A stretch of DNA of 64,000 nucleotides from positions 4,315,692 through 4,379,691 of the forward strand of contig NC_083871.1 in NCBI RefSeq assembly GCF_032452875.1, read 5' to 3'. A program made the position numbers and the translations under genes. Source of the DNA: Bos javanicus. Taxonomy: Eukaryota > Chordata > Mammalia > Artiodactyla > Bovidae. The notes under the pieces were generated by a model. The model saw only the letters and a list, made by a program, of their open reading frames with translations. It did not search any database and was not told the DNA's origin. This document shows, piece by piece, positions 1-10,900 of this stretch (position 1 is the first letter of the stretch; each line of letters opens with the position of its first letter).

Positions 1-625
1 GCACAGATTGCAGTTTGGCGTTCCCACTTATAATCCCAGGATGCAAACTGATATTATCATCAGTCTGTGAGCAAATCACAGCTCTGGTTTCATGTTAATG
101 CTATTTGTCTTGTCTTGTAAAATGTGATATGTTGTTAAGCCTGGGGCTTGGTTGGTCAGACCCCCTCCAGGTGCTCAACAATCTCAGGATTCTTCCCCAT
201 CTTATCTTGTGGTACTCTCACAGTAGACAGTGAGGGCACTCCCAGTCAGCGAAGTGTCCAGACAGGCTCAGAGGCCTGCTCTGCTTGGTCTCTGAGGCCT
301 AACTAAGACTATTTATTTAATCTCCCTAACACTGCGTAGAGGGGACTGGCACCTTCACTATGTTGAATCTCACACTCTAACTTGTTTCATTGGATTTTTA
401 TAATTCTTTATATGCAGGTCTTGCAAATGATTTGATAGTTGCACACTTACTCATTTCATTTTCTTTCAGACAATTATGAATGGCATTGTCTTTTTATTTC
501 AGTTGCCATAGGTTTGTTATTTATAGATAGAACTGTATTGTTTTCCATATATTGGGTTTATATCCTGCTAATTTATCAAAATGACATGTTAGACCTAGGA
601 GTTTCTTGGAATTATTTTATGGTCT
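1..625. other. Unassigned AT-rich sequence, no gene seen
   Basis: No recognisable repeat or conserved open frame. The short plus-strand frame reaching into the SINE at 637 has no family resemblance and ends in SINE sequence. Nothing in it can be supported as functional. Confidence 0.5.
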
Positions 626-636
626 ATCTTGGTAAA

Positions 637-851
637 GGACTTCCCAGGTGGCTCAGTGGTAAAGAATCTTCCTGCAATGCAGATTTGATCCCTGGGGTTT
701 AATCCCTGGGTCAGGAAGATACCCTGGAGAAGGAAATGGCAACCCACTCCAGTATTCTTGCCTGGGAAATCCCATGGACAGAGGAGCCTGGCAGGCTACA
801 GTCCATGGTGTTGCAAAGAATCAGCCACTACTTGGTGATTAAACAACAACA
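637..851 (+). repeat. Bov-tA SINE
   Basis: The tRNA-related head (ttcccaggtggctcagtgg) is followed by the Bov-A body ending in an ACAACA-rich tail. An 11-bp TSD flanks it with one mismatch: atcttggtaaa at 626-636 and atcttagtaaa at 852-862. That fixes both boundaries and shows LINE-mediated insertion. The B-box part is decayed. Confidence 0.93.
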
Positions 852-862
852 ATCTTAGTAAA

Positions 863-1248
863 TATTCCATAGGATTTTGAAAGGATATGTGCCTCTTGCG
901 GTTGGATGGAATGTCCTATATGTGTGTTTAGATCCTTTTGGCTGACTTTGCTGATAAGTGTTCTATGACTTTGCCTATTTTCTCTCTAGTAGTCCCTCTC
1001 TAATAGATTGGAGTATTCAAGCATCTAACTTTAACTGTGGATTTATCTCTCTTTTTATTTATTAATTTTTATTATTTCATATTCATCTTTTTTGGGCCCT
1101 TCACATACCGCTGTGTGAGAAAGTCAGAGCACTGCCTGCCAACTGTATCATGGGCAGGACTTTGGAGCAGAAAGTCAGCTCTTCATTTTGCCCTATAAGA
1201 AACAAAGAAAGGGCAGTATTTTCCCCATTGTCATTTCATTTGAGTTAG
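863..1248. other. Unassigned AT-rich sequence
   Basis: T-rich spacer between a Bov-tA and a BovB tail fragment. No gene or confident repeat seen. Confidence 0.4.
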
Positions 1249-1287
1249 TTCAGTTCAGTTCAATTCAGTTCAGTCGCTAAGTCGTGT
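1249..1287 (-). repeat. BovB 3'-tail fragment
   Basis: Repeated ttcagt units followed by cgctaagtcgtgtc are the reverse complement of a BovB 3' terminus (cgactgagcgactgaactgaa). Only about 40 bp survive. The sequence then switches to unrelated DNA containing two copies of cttgccaaaaaga, at 1288-1300 and 1309-1321. Confidence 0.75.
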
Positions 1288-1410
1288 CTTGCCAAAAAGA
1301 TTGCTGTTCTTGCCAAAAAGACTTCTCTTCTTCCACTCCACAATTTCCCCAATCCTCTGGCCAATGGGATAGGCTTTTGTGGAAGTTTTTTGTATGTGCC
1401 TATTGGTGAT

Positions 1411-1490
1411 TTCCATGGACAGAGGAGCCTGGTGGGCTGCAGTCCATGGGGCTGCAAAAAGTCAGACATATATGAGCAGCTAAGCACAGC
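1411..1490 (+). repeat. Bov-A type SINE fragment
   Basis: Matches the second half of the Bov-A unit in plus orientation (gacagaggagcctgg, ctgcagtccatgggg, then agtcagacat and a degenerate tail). It lies about 120 bp from the minus-strand BovB tail at 1249 and in the opposite orientation. Confidence 0.8.
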
Positions 1491-1701
1491 AGCGAAGGTG
1501 GCTCCAGTTTTGAGTCTCAGCATCCTTTCTGGGATACATGAACAGTAGTAGGGAAACCAGGGAACTCAAAGTTCTCCTTTCTCCTCTTATTTCTCCCTCC
1601 TGTCTTGTCATTTCTCAAGCTCCAGGGCACCAACAAAGCCTATCTTCTTCTTTCTTTTCACACTTCAGAGTCTTCTCGTAATGGTTTATTGCATTATGTA
1701 C

Positions 1702-2033
1702 TGTGTTGTGCTTAGTCACTCAGTAGTGACCAACTCTTTGTGACACCACGGACTGCAGCCCGTCAGGCTCCTCTGCCCATGGGGATTCTCCAGGCAAGAA
1801 TACTGGACTGGGTTGCCATGCCCTCTTCCATGGGATCTTCCCAACCCAAGGATTAAACCTAGGTCTCGCACATTGCAGGCCGATTCTTTACCATCTGAGC
1901 CACCAGGGAAGCCCAAGGATACTGGAGAGGGTAGCCTATCCCTTCTCCAGGGGATCTTCCAGACCCAAGAACTGAACCTGGGTCTCCTGCATTGCAGGTG
2001 GATTCCTTACCAGCTGAGCTACCATAGAAGCCC
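1702..2033 (-). repeat. Bov-tA SINE, dimeric form
   Basis: Read on the minus strand it has two tRNA-like heads (gaagccc... near 2033 and gggaagccc... near 1913) and one complete Bov-A body. An imperfect TSD flanks it: ttattgcattatgt at 1686-1699 and ttattgtattatat at 2034-2047, 12 of 14 identical. Confidence 0.92.
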
Positions 2034-2187
2034 TTATTGTATTATATCCAAGTCTTTTTATTCATAAGAAGGGCCTGGGGGAAGGGAACTACTTCATCTT
2101 GGCCTGCAAAGCATGATTTTTATCAGCCTTTGCAACTCAAAGATTTTGGTTTTCATAGGTTAAGGGTTAAAAATATAATTGGCATAT

Positions 2188-2396
2188 GAAGTGAAGTGAA
2201 GTGAAGTCACTCAGTCGTGTCCAACTCTTTGTGACCCCATGGACTGTAACCTACAAGGCTCCTCTGTCCATGGAATTTTCCAGGCAAGAGTACTGGAGTG
2301 GGTTGCCATTTCCTTCTCCAGGGAATCTTCCTGATCCAGGGCTCAAACCTGGGTATTCCGCATTGCAGGCAGATGTTTTACCGTCTGAGCCATGCA
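2188..2396 (-). repeat. Bov-tA SINE
   Basis: The tail is a GAAGT repeat on the plus strand (2188-2206). The Bov-A body follows, then a tRNA-like part ending near gtctgagccatgcagccc. Full-length and moderately diverged. Confidence 0.9.
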
Positions 2397-3314
2397 GCCC
2401 TGTATTTCTGCAAATTTTTAACTTGCTCTAGTCTCTTTCATTCCTCCCCACACACTTACCATCTCTCCTCTGAACTCATTTCTTATGACTTCTCTTTAAA
2501 TGCAACTTATAGTAATCAACACACACCATGTTTGTTCTTTGTGTTCAATTTCTTCTTTTAAAGTTGCACGTACCTTGAGAACGTTATCTGCTTTCCATGA
2601 TATCTCAGGCAAACATTCTAGCAAGTGCTTTCCACTGCATGAAAGTATCCCCATCTTTCCAGCCTCCAAGAGAGGTTTCTTCTTCACCTGCCAAGTGAGC
2701 ATTAAGCCAGAGCCTCATATTTGACACGTGTATTATAGAAATAGAGTTCTTTAAGAGCCAGCTTCCAAATTAATCAGGTAGCAAATGGTTCCTGAAACTC
2801 TGTGGCTGAAAATAAGAAAAACTGTTTCTTTCTTTTGTTATATTAACAGCACAGCTGCCTGGGAACTCTGCTCCACACCATCTCCTTTTAGATCTAGGCT
2901 GAGGCAGGAACCACCCTCTTAAAAGTCCCCCGCCTAGTTGTGCAGAGGGCAAATGAGTGCATAGGGCTGCCTCGTAAAGCCTTAAGGCAAAAGTGATGCT
3001 CCATCCACTCACACGTCTTTGGTCATTGCTATGTTCAAGTGGGGAAGTAAAATCTCACCACGTTTGGTGGGAGAAAAAATAAACTACTATGATCAGTCTT
3101 GGTGACTGCAGTAATGACAAGGATTCTCCCATCATCCAGAGTCCTTGTATTTCAAGCAGCTGGGGCAAGAGTGACTTTGCTCTTTACGGGAAGAAGGGTG
3201 GTAGTGAGTATTTGTCAGCCAAAAAGCTGGAATTTTGCTGAACACTGTCAGTTGCTTTAAAATAATCATTTGTTTCTCGTTTTTTATTAAACAATTTAGC
3301 TTAGAGAAGTGATG
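2397..3314. other. Unassigned unique sequence
   Basis: Short opposing frames overlap here but show no recognisable domain. No splice-bounded exon or repeat family could be assigned. Confidence 0.4.
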
Positions 3315-3400
3315 TCCTAGTACCTGTGGCGGATTCATTTCGATATTTGGCAAAACTAATACAATATTGTAAAGTTTAAAAATAAAATAAAAAAAAAAAG
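3315..3400 (+). repeat. L1-BT 3' end, extremely 5'-truncated
   Basis: The terminal motifs of ruminant L1 are present (ggattcatttcgatatttgg, caatattgtaaag) and end in an A-rich tail at about 3380-3400. A possible imperfect TSD is agagaagtgatg (3303-3314) against agagtaaggatg (3400-3411), 9 of 12 identical. Only about 85 bp of the element was inserted. Confidence 0.8.
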
Positions 3401-3832
3401 AGTAAGGATGATTATGTGTGCTGGTAGTTGCTTTGAGAAGCACCATGGTTAGCATGATGGAAAAGGTCTGTGTAATAAGGTATCAAGCAACTTTGACTTT
3501 TTCCTCCATTGCTCCTTTGCAATTATTGTGTGAGCATAAAGGAAAAAAATCTACTCTGTATAGCTGAACAGAAATGTAGAAGAGCTTGGCGCATGGCAGC
3601 ACTGCAGAACCAGAGGTCTATTCCTGGACTGCCAACATTGAGACTTTTAATTATATGTGAAAAAACAAAACTCTAAATGATTAAGGCACCTTATCTGAAA
3701 TTCAAGTTTCATGTAGTCAGATGTAATCTAGACTTAACTGATACAACATTTAAAGGCTACTCCATCTACTATTTAGTCCACCTATTATAAATATTTATAT
3801 ATTCACATATACATACATCTTTATACACACAC
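3401..3832. other. Unassigned unique sequence
   Basis: AT-rich, with no gene or repeat recognised. It ends in a short ACACA-rich run before the next SINE. Confidence 0.4.
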
Positions 3833-4043
3833 ATTCTTGTTGCTTAGTTGTTAAGTCATGTCTGACCCTTTTCCAGCCCCATGGACTGTTACTCACCAGG
3901 TTCCTCTGTCCACGGAATTTCCCAGCCAAGAATCCTTGAGTGGTTTGCCATTTCCTACTCCAGGGAATCTTTGTGACCCAGGGATTGAACACCCAACTCC
4001 TGCACTGGCAGGTGGATTCCTTATCACTGAACCACCAGAGAAG
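3833..4043 (-). repeat. Bov-tA SINE
   Basis: Minus-strand Bov-tA with gttgcttagttgttaagtca at its tail side and ccactgaaccaccagagaag-like sequence at the tRNA-head side. Several body positions have changed, so the copy is moderately old. Confidence 0.9.
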
Positions 4044-4044
4044 G

Positions 4045-4107
4045 ATATATACACACATACATACACATATCTCTAACATCTATCTATTTACTTATCTATC
4101 TATCTAG
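4045..4107. repeat. Simple repeat: ATACAC-rich then TATC-rich
   Basis: Short degenerate runs of ATACACAC and TATCTATC. A weaker TATC run occurs at 4197-4226. Confidence 0.8.
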
Positions 4108-4940
4108 AAAGAGAAAGATTATGTAACTTGTCCAAAATTGACAGAAAGTGGCAGAATTGAGATTTCAGTTGAAGTCGTTTTGGTTACAAGATGAAATCTA
4201 TCCATCTATTTATCTATCAATCTATCTTAACATATCAATCTAAATGAGTTATTGTCTACAAAGATCTTCTTTCTCTTTTCCTATTAAAAATATTTCAAAA
4301 TTATTTGAAAAAATATAGATACACAAAGTGCAGGCTAATTCTGCCTTATCTCTATCCTCACAACATTCCCCATAGTTTCCATAGCTAAATATTAAATTTC
4401 AAAGGTTCTCAACAGAAAGAGATTTGATTTATATGATTTGTAGCCACAAGAGAGACAATAAGGCAAAAAGAAAGAACCAAGATAAAAGGAGGATCTTCTT
4501 ATCTTCAGAACTTTACAACCACAGCTTTTGGACACATCTGGACTTCTATGGGGTTAGGCAGAACAAACTCTTATAGAAGACTCATGAGCATGATGTCCCT
4601 CTGTTTTTACTTAAATTTTTTTAGAGATGCTGAGACTTACAGAATGAATGGCAACTCTTAAAAAAAAAAAAAAAAGTACAACTACATTCCAAATAAGAAC
4701 CTGTCAAGAAGCAAATTTAAGAAGAAAATAAAATGAAAGAGATAATAGCTTTAAGCCATCACTTATTTTAATTTTATTAAAGCTTTTTTTAGTAAAATAA
4801 ATTAACTTTTGTTTTTTTTGATCAAAGCCAATTCGAATTACTTGGGGGTATTTCTTATTCCTAATAATTTTGAGTATTTCTTAACCTTCAATCATTTTTG
4901 AAATTGTTAAATACATGAGAATCTACGTAACAATCTTTAC
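4108..4940. other. Unassigned AT-rich sequence with A- and T-runs
   Basis: Includes an A-run near 4660-4674 and T-rich stretches near 4785-4820. No gene recognised. Confidence 0.4.
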
Positions 4941-5150
4941 AAAGACCTGGTGGCTCAGACGGTAAATCGTCTGCCTACAATCCGGGAGACCCGGGTTCGA
5001 TCCTTGGGTTTGGAAGATCCCCTGGAGAAGGAAATGGCAACCCATTCCAGTATTCTTGCCTGGAAAATCCCATGGATGGAGGAGCCAGGTTGGGTACTGT
5101 TCATGGGGTCGCAAAGAGTCAGACACGACTGAGCGACTTCACTATCACTA
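4941..5150 (+). repeat. Bov-tA SINE with well-kept tRNA-like head
   Basis: The head carries an A-box-like tggctcagacgg at 4949-4960 and a B-box-like ggttcgatcc at 4994-5003, both with their CpGs intact. The body ends in cacgactgagcgacttcac and a CACTAT tail. The kept CpGs suggest a younger copy than most in this window. This is inference from sequence only; transcription is not shown. Confidence 0.94.
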
Positions 5151-5754
5151 TCTATACTCCATGAAAACCTAACAGTGTTCTCCATTTCTTTACTTATGTA
5201 TCCTCAAAACATACAAGTGGTTAAGGAATCCTCTCAACTTCTGAGAAGAGAAGACAATGTCTTAGAAGTTTCATTGGCTCCAGGTTATTCACTTGGACAA
5301 AACAATCTTCATTTATTAACCCTGCAGGCTTAAACAAATACCTTGTTATATGTATTTATGAGTTCAATTAAGTATAATAAACAGTAAGGACTGCATTCTA
5401 CTTACTTTTGAATAACTGCCCTGGTATATAACAGCACATCCTGAAAAGTCCATAAGCAGAAATGTTCCCATCAATGAAAACTCACAGATATGTAGGAGCA
5501 GCAATGGAATCAAGAAACAGAACAAATGCCATTTCCCTCACTTGTGTCCCCTTCTAATGTCACACTCACCCTCTCCTTAAAGGCAATTCTTATCCTAGAT
5601 TTATAAAATTTAGCTCAAATATTTCATGATTTTTTTAATTATATGTAAGTGCAAAATGGAGTGTGCATTGTTTCATTTGCTCCTTTTACTCACTGCTATG
5701 TGTATGCTATTTAGTCTTGTCTTTGAGTATAACTGATTCATTTTATAGATACTT
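5151..5754. other. Unassigned AT-rich sequence
   Basis: No gene recognised. The part next to 5755 may belong to the ancient L1 that resumes at 5883, but I could not align it with confidence. Confidence 0.35.
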
Positions 5755-5766
5755 ATAATGTATTTC

Positions 5767-5870
5767 GTGTCCAACCCTCAGCAACCCCATGGACTGCAGC
5801 CTTCCAGGCTCCTCCATCCATGGGATTTTCCAGGCAAGAGTACTGGAGTGGGGTGCCATTGCCTTCTCCG
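5767..5870 (-). repeat. Bov-A monomer SINE with perfect TSD
   Basis: A single Bov-A body without a tRNA head, reading gtgtccaaccctcagcaac through ccattgccttctcc. A perfect 12-bp TSD, ataatgtatttc, lies at 5755-5766 and 5871-5882. Confidence 0.95.
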
Positions 5871-5882
5871 ATAATGTATTTC

Positions 5883-7270
5883 ACATTTGTCATTATTACA
5901 GACATTACATATCTACTTGACTTTGGAACTGCCAGTTTCCAGTTTGGGGCTATTATAATGCTGCTATGAGCATTTATGTCCCTGTCTTTTGGTACATATG
6001 TATAGTGTGCGTTTCTATTGGATACATATGTAGAAGTAGAATTATTTGCTCATTGGATGGGTGTATATCAACTGCATAAATAGTGTCAAACAATTTTTCC
6101 AAAATGATAGGACTATAGATTGTATCTGATATACGTGTGACATATTCCTTTAGTTAGTAAGCACTTGTGATTTCTCCAGTGATGTTCACTACTTTAAAGA
6201 AATATTAAACTGATTGATAGAATTCTTACTAACCACTGACATGTTTGTGCTTAAAGATACTGTTTTTAGAAATTTATTTTCAACAATGTTTTCTGTTATA
6301 TAGAAATAAAATAGTTGTATCAGATGATGTACTTTTTTCAAACATTTTTTTCCCCCAGGCTATGGCTTCTCATTTTCTTGACATTGTTTTACACAGAGCA
6401 GAAGTTTTAATGTGAATGAAATCCAACTTTTAAAATTATTTCCTTAATTGACTGTGCCTTTGGTGTGATGTCCAAAAAGTAATCACTAAATTCAAGCCCA
6501 ATTAGGTTTTCTCCTATGTTATCTTCCAACAGTTTTATACTTTACATTTATATTTTAATCTATGATCCATTTGGAGTAAATTTTTGTGAAAAATGAAATG
6601 CTTGTCTTTAGATTCTCTCTTGTTTTTCTTTTTGCTTGTGATAGCCCATTGTTCCAGCACTGTTTCTTAAAAAGACGATTTTTGTTCTGTAATATTGCAT
6701 CTGCTTCTTTGTTAAAGATCAGCTGACTATATTTATGGGGAAAGGACTTATTTCCTGGAGACTTTCTATTCTGTTTTATTAATCTGTCTATCCTTTCAGC
6801 AATAGCATACATCTTTGATTATTGCAATTTTGTATTAAGTTTTGAGGTCAAGTAATGTCAATTCTATGACTTTTGTCTTCTCCAACACATCAATATTGTG
6901 TTGGCTGTTCTGGGACTTTCACCTCTCTGTTTAAATTTCAGAAATAATTTGTTGATGTCCACACAATAACTTTCTTTGGGATTTTTTATTAAGATCACAT
7001 TTAATCTTAAATATCAAGTTGGGAAGAACTGATATACTGACAATATTGAGTCTATGAATGTGGGATATCTCTCCATTTATTGTGTCCTTTGATTTCTTTC
7101 ATCAGAATCTGTACTTTTTTCATACAAATCTTACAAATAATTTGTCAGATTTATACCTAAGAATTTCATTATTTGGTGCTAGTGTAATTTATAGTGTATT
7201 TCAAATTCCACATTTTCATTGCTGGTATTTTCGAAAGAGATTGACTTTTGTAACCTTGTAGCCTACATCT
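5883..7270 (-). repeat. Ancient L1 (ORF2 region), minus strand
   Basis: The plus strand reads as antisense L1 ORF2. Landmarks are the 'ctgctatgagcatttatgtc' stretch near 5960, the 'gcccattgttccagcactgtttctt' region near 6645, the 'agatcagctgac' region near 6717, the 'gttgggaagaactga' region near 7018 and 'acctaagaatttcatt' near 7156. Reading frames are destroyed throughout. Probably an L1M-type copy; the subfamily cannot be fixed by eye. Confidence 0.82.
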
Positions 7271-7595
7271 TTGCCGTAAATACTAACTAGTTACAAAATT
7301 TTTTTTTTCCCCCTTCACCTTAGGTAGGACAGGAAGACAAGAAAGACTAATATTGGGTAGTTCCCTCCCCGCAGATAGGTTAGACTTTGATAAAACCCCA
7401 GAAGATTAGGCTCCTGTAAAATAAGTTCTCTTGAGGGCAGGGTTTGTTAAGAACATAATGCTCTGGAGTATTTCAAAAGTTACTTTTACCCTCCATCTGT
7501 CTCCCGCTGCACATGATTATTTCTTATATTCTGGACATTCTGGCTATTAGTATTATAAATATAGGACCTTCATAATCCTCATATTTAGCACTCAC
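7271..7595. other. Unassigned sequence before BovB
   Basis: Contains a T/C run near 7302-7314. No gene recognised. It may include further L1 but was not alignable by eye. Confidence 0.35.
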
Positions 7596-8666
7596 TGGAG
7601 CACAATAAACTGTGGAAAATTCTGAAAGAGATGGGAATACCAGACCACCTGATCTGCCTCTTGAGAAATTTGTAGGCAGGTCAGGAAGCAACAATTAGAA
7701 CTGGACATGGAACAACAGAATGGTTCCAAATAAGAAAAGGAGTTCGTCAAGGCTGTATACTTGTATACCCTGTTTATTTAACTTATATGCAGAGGACATC
7801 ATGAGAAATGCTGGACTGGAAGAAACACAAGCTGGAATCAAGATTGCCGGGAGAAATATCAATAACCTCAGATATGCAGATGTGACCACCCTTATGGCAG
7901 AAAGTGAAGAGGAACTAAAAAGCCTCTTGATGAAAGTGAAAGAGGAGAGTGAAAAAGTTGCCTTAAAGCTCAACATTCAGAAAACGAAGATCATGGCATC
8001 CGGTCCCATCACTTCATGGGAAATAGATGGGGAAACAGTGGAAACAGTGTCAGACTTTATTTTTCTGGGCTCCAAAATAGCTACAGATGGTGACTGCAGC
8101 CATGAAATTAAAAGATGCTTACTCCTTGGAAGGAAAGTTATGACCAACCTAGATAGCATATTCAAAAGCAGAGACATTACTTTGCCAACAAAGGTCCGTC
8201 TAGTCAAGGCTATGGTTTTTCCTGTGGTCATGTATGGATGTGAGAGTTGGACTGTGAAGAAGGCTGAGCACCGAAGAATTGATGCTTTTGAACTGTGGTG
8301 TTGGAGAAGACTCTTGAGAGTCCCTTGGACTGCAAGGAGATCCAACCAGTCCATTCTGTAGGAGATCAGCCCTGGGATTTCTTTGGAAGGAATGATGCTA
8401 AAGCTGAAACTCCAGTACTTTGGCCACCTCATGTGAAGAGTTGACCCATTGGAAAAGACTCTGATGCTGGCAGGGGTTGGGGGCAAGAGGAGAAGGGGAC
8501 GACAGAGGATGAGATGGCTGGATGGCATCACTGACTCGATGGACGTGAGTCTGAGTGAACTCCAGGAGTTGGTGATGTAAAGGGAGGCCTGGCGTGCTGC
8601 GATATTTGGGGTCGCAAAGAGTCGGACACAACTGAGCGACTGATCTGATCTGATCTGATCTGATCC
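7596..8666 (+). repeat. BovB LINE, 5'-truncated
   Basis: The 3' third of BovB: reverse-transcriptase coding from the 'cacaataaactgtggaaaattc' region onward, the C-terminal region, the 3' UTR-like end (gtcgcaaagagtcggacac) and a GATCT repeat tail at 8640-8665. The endonuclease part is absent. No convincing TSD was seen. Confidence 0.95.
7720..8361 (+). pseudogene. BovB reverse transcriptase remnant
   Basis: A 213-codon open frame inside the BovB copy, running from just before the RT active-site region into the C-terminal region. The RT motif that should read YADD reads YADV at residues 52-55, with the changed codon at 7882-7884. The second catalytic aspartate is therefore lost. The frame has no endonuclease, no upstream RT motifs and no promoter of its own. 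It is a dead retrotransposon fragment, not a host gene. The frame has stayed open although the catalytic residue changed, so openness here is chance or recency rather than selection. Confidence 0.9.
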
Positions 8667-8931
8667 CTACTCAGAGGTAGCTGAGGCGCAATTGATTGTC
8701 TGTGTTTGGCTTTCTGACAGGATTGCCGAAACTGCCCCGGTAAAAGTGGGGTACTGACCCACGTAGCTTCTTGTGGATGAGTGGGGTGGGTGTCTGTCTT
8801 CCCTCTAGGCCGCATTCACACCAGGGAGAGGAATATGGGGTCCTGAAATATAATTTCTATTGCCACAGGGTGGGGGCAAAAGCCCAGCTGATACTAGAGG
8901 GAAGAGGAAGTGGGAGTGAGTTGCCAGCCAG

Positions 8932-9148
8932 AACTTCCCTGATGGCTCAGACAGTAAAGAATCTCCCTACAACTCAGGACCCGGGTTTGATCCCTGGTTT
9001 AGGAAGATCCCCTGGAGGAGGACATGGCAACCCACTCTAATATTCTTCCCTGGAGAATCTCCACGGACAGAGGAGTCTGGAAAGCTACAATCCATGGGAT
9101 CGCAGAGTCGGACACGACTGAGCGACTAAGCACTAACACTAGCACTAC
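8932..9148 (+). repeat. Bov-tA SINE
   Basis: Head acttccctgatggctcagac, a B-box-like gggtttgatccc, the full Bov-A body and a CACTAACACTAGCACTA tail. Confidence 0.93.
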
Positions 9149-9160
9149 CGCATACCAAAG

Positions 9161-9366
9161 GGCTGTCCTGGTAGCTCAGCGGTGGAGAATCTGCCCACCA
9201 ATGCAGGAGACACGATCGACTCCATTGGTCAGAAGGATCCACTGGAGGAGGGATGGCAATGCACCCCAGTATTCTTGCCTGGAAAATCCCATGGACAGAG
9301 GAGCCTGGCTGGCTATAGTCCAGGGAGTCTCAAAGAATGAGACACGACTGAGGGACAGAGCATGGC
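9161..9366 (+). repeat. Bov-tA SINE, second of a same-strand pair
   Basis: Starts ggctgtcctggtagctcagc only about 12 bp after the previous Bov-tA ends, in the same orientation. The B-box region is degraded (cacgatcgactcc). Both copies are complete and differ from each other, so they look like two insertions rather than a recent tandem duplication. Confidence 0.92.
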
Positions 9367-9960
9367 ATGCCCCACCTACCAGGAGCTCTGCCATCTCCTC
9401 GATTTATGGGTGGGACTGGGGACTGACTTCAGAGCTGCTGACAGGCGATGTGGGGGGCCACAGTGCTGAATAGCTTGCCTCACGATGCTGGGTGGAGTGG
9501 ACAGCAGCCCTCTCTGAGCCCCGCGGACACTCAAGTTGCAGTAAACCTCCGCTGAAAAGCTTTGTCCCTCATTGCGAGTTCTCACTGCTGCCAGGCGGTG
9601 GGTTTCCAGGGAAGCTTAAGCGGCTACTGGGCTCTGCGGACCCTGCTGTAAGGGAAATTAGACCATGGCTTGCCTCTGCACACGTAGGTGGGATAGCAGA
9701 TAGCTAGTCAACCATATTGACATAGCTTCAGCAGGTTCGTCCACTGCTCAGGGAAGGAAGAGAGTTCTCCGCTCAGCTCTGCTGATGCTACTCTTCTGGG
9801 GGTTGAAGCGCTGCTGGCATTCACCAATTAAGGACGGATGAACAGCAGCCGGCTCGTTCCTGCTGGTATCACTGGAAGAAGAATGCAGAGGACCACTGTC
9901 TGACCTGTGCATCAAGGTGTGGGGTGAAAAATTAGCTCTCACTCAGTTCTGTTGAAACCA

Positions 9961-10764
9961 TGGTAGTGGAGGAGGGCAGGTTTCCAATGATATTCTGATG
10001 GAATCAGTTGGGTATTGACAAAAATCTGTTTATCTTTTCTCTTATACCACTGTTTCTGAATTTTTTTGTCCAAGAAGAATGGATTTTCCCAGGCACCTTA
10101 TTATTATTATTTTTTCTGACCCAATTGTCAATTCCAATTAGAAGGCTTCTGAGGTGCCATGTCAGGTATATATGGCCGGAAAAAAAGATAGCCCAGTGAA
10201 CACAACTTTTCAAGTCCTGAGGATCCTAGGCAGCCATCAACCTTTCCACCCTTCAGAGTCTTCCCACATCTAATCATTGTGTTATGTTCAAGGATTTTTA
10301 CTTAGAAAGAATCTGGGAGATGTAGGGCTACTTCATATTACAAGATCAGAAGGCTCACCTCTTAATAATATAACAATAAACCTTTTTTTTTTTTTTGTAA
10401 TCCTTGTTACATCAATCTTAGTCTACAGATACATTGGTAAGCTTTGTGCAGGCTTGCACATTCATTTTGTGTTTGCATATGGTTTCCAACATCATGAGAA
10501 TTTAGTAATTCTTGAATGATTTATAAGTCCTCTTAGTGATATCTCCATTTTAGAGAATTTACATGAATTTTTTAAAGGGAAATTTTAATATGTTATTAAA
10601 AACACATTCAGACAATACCTGTAAAATTCCTGTATTTTTATTGAATATTCTACTCCCATAATGAATCCTAAGATAATTCACTTGAAACAGGAAGTTGGGA
10701 GCAGGATGGTAGGGACATTTAGGGATATTTATGGACAGAAAAAGAGAGCTGGGGCCTGTGGAGC
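9961..10764. other. Unassigned AT-rich sequence
   Basis: Includes a T-run at about 10382-10397 and a short TTATTATTATTATT stretch near 10100. Short frames lack any family signal. Confidence 0.4.
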
Positions 10765-10900
10765 AATGCCAAAAGCATGGACTTTAGAATCAGAGGGATC
10801 AGAACTTGAATCCAGCTTCACCGATGCTTATAGACATTTTATTATAGCTTTCAGTTCACTTTTTAATTTGTGCAATAAGAATAATAATTTAAGATATTTT
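10765..10900 (+). repeat. MIR SINE fragment
   Basis: Shows the MIR order: 'gcatggactttagaatcaga', a degraded 'gaacttgaatccagcttcacc', then 'cagttcactttttaatttgtg' and 'aataagaataataattt'. These match the MIR core and tRNA-like parts with heavy divergence, as expected for an ancient mammalian SINE. Confidence 0.75.

Larger units (their letters stand above)
8667..9960. other. GC/CpG-richer block of unknown origin, interrupted by two Bov-tA
   Basis: With the SINEs at 8932-9148 and 9161-9366 removed, the remaining 8667-8930 and 9367-9960 are clearly richer in G, C and CpG than the flanks (for example ccccgcggac near 9521, ccaggcggtggg near 9591, gaagcgctgc near 9804). Short overlapping frames exist on both strands without a recognisable domain. 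The 'gaaaagctttgtccctcattg' stretch near 9555 faintly resembles an LTR R/U5 segment, but no AATAAA, TG...CA ends or viral genes are seen. Alternatives are an old LTR piece, a regulatory element or a noncoding-RNA exon. Identity is not established. Confidence 0.35.

Noticed and set aside
4941..5015. tRNA gene
   Set aside because: The tRNA-like segment is the head of a Bov-tA SINE. It lacks a closing acceptor stem and continues directly into the Bov-A body.
7720..8361. 213-codon open frame as a host gene
   Set aside because: It is the RT/C-terminal part of a 5'-truncated BovB with a mutated palm motif and the element's own 3' tail at 8640-8665.
8667..9960. Endogenous retrovirus
   Set aside because: No gag, pro, pol or env-like frames, no paired LTRs and no TG...CA ends with TSD were seen. 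Only a faint R/U5-like stretch near 9555, so an ERV call is not supported.
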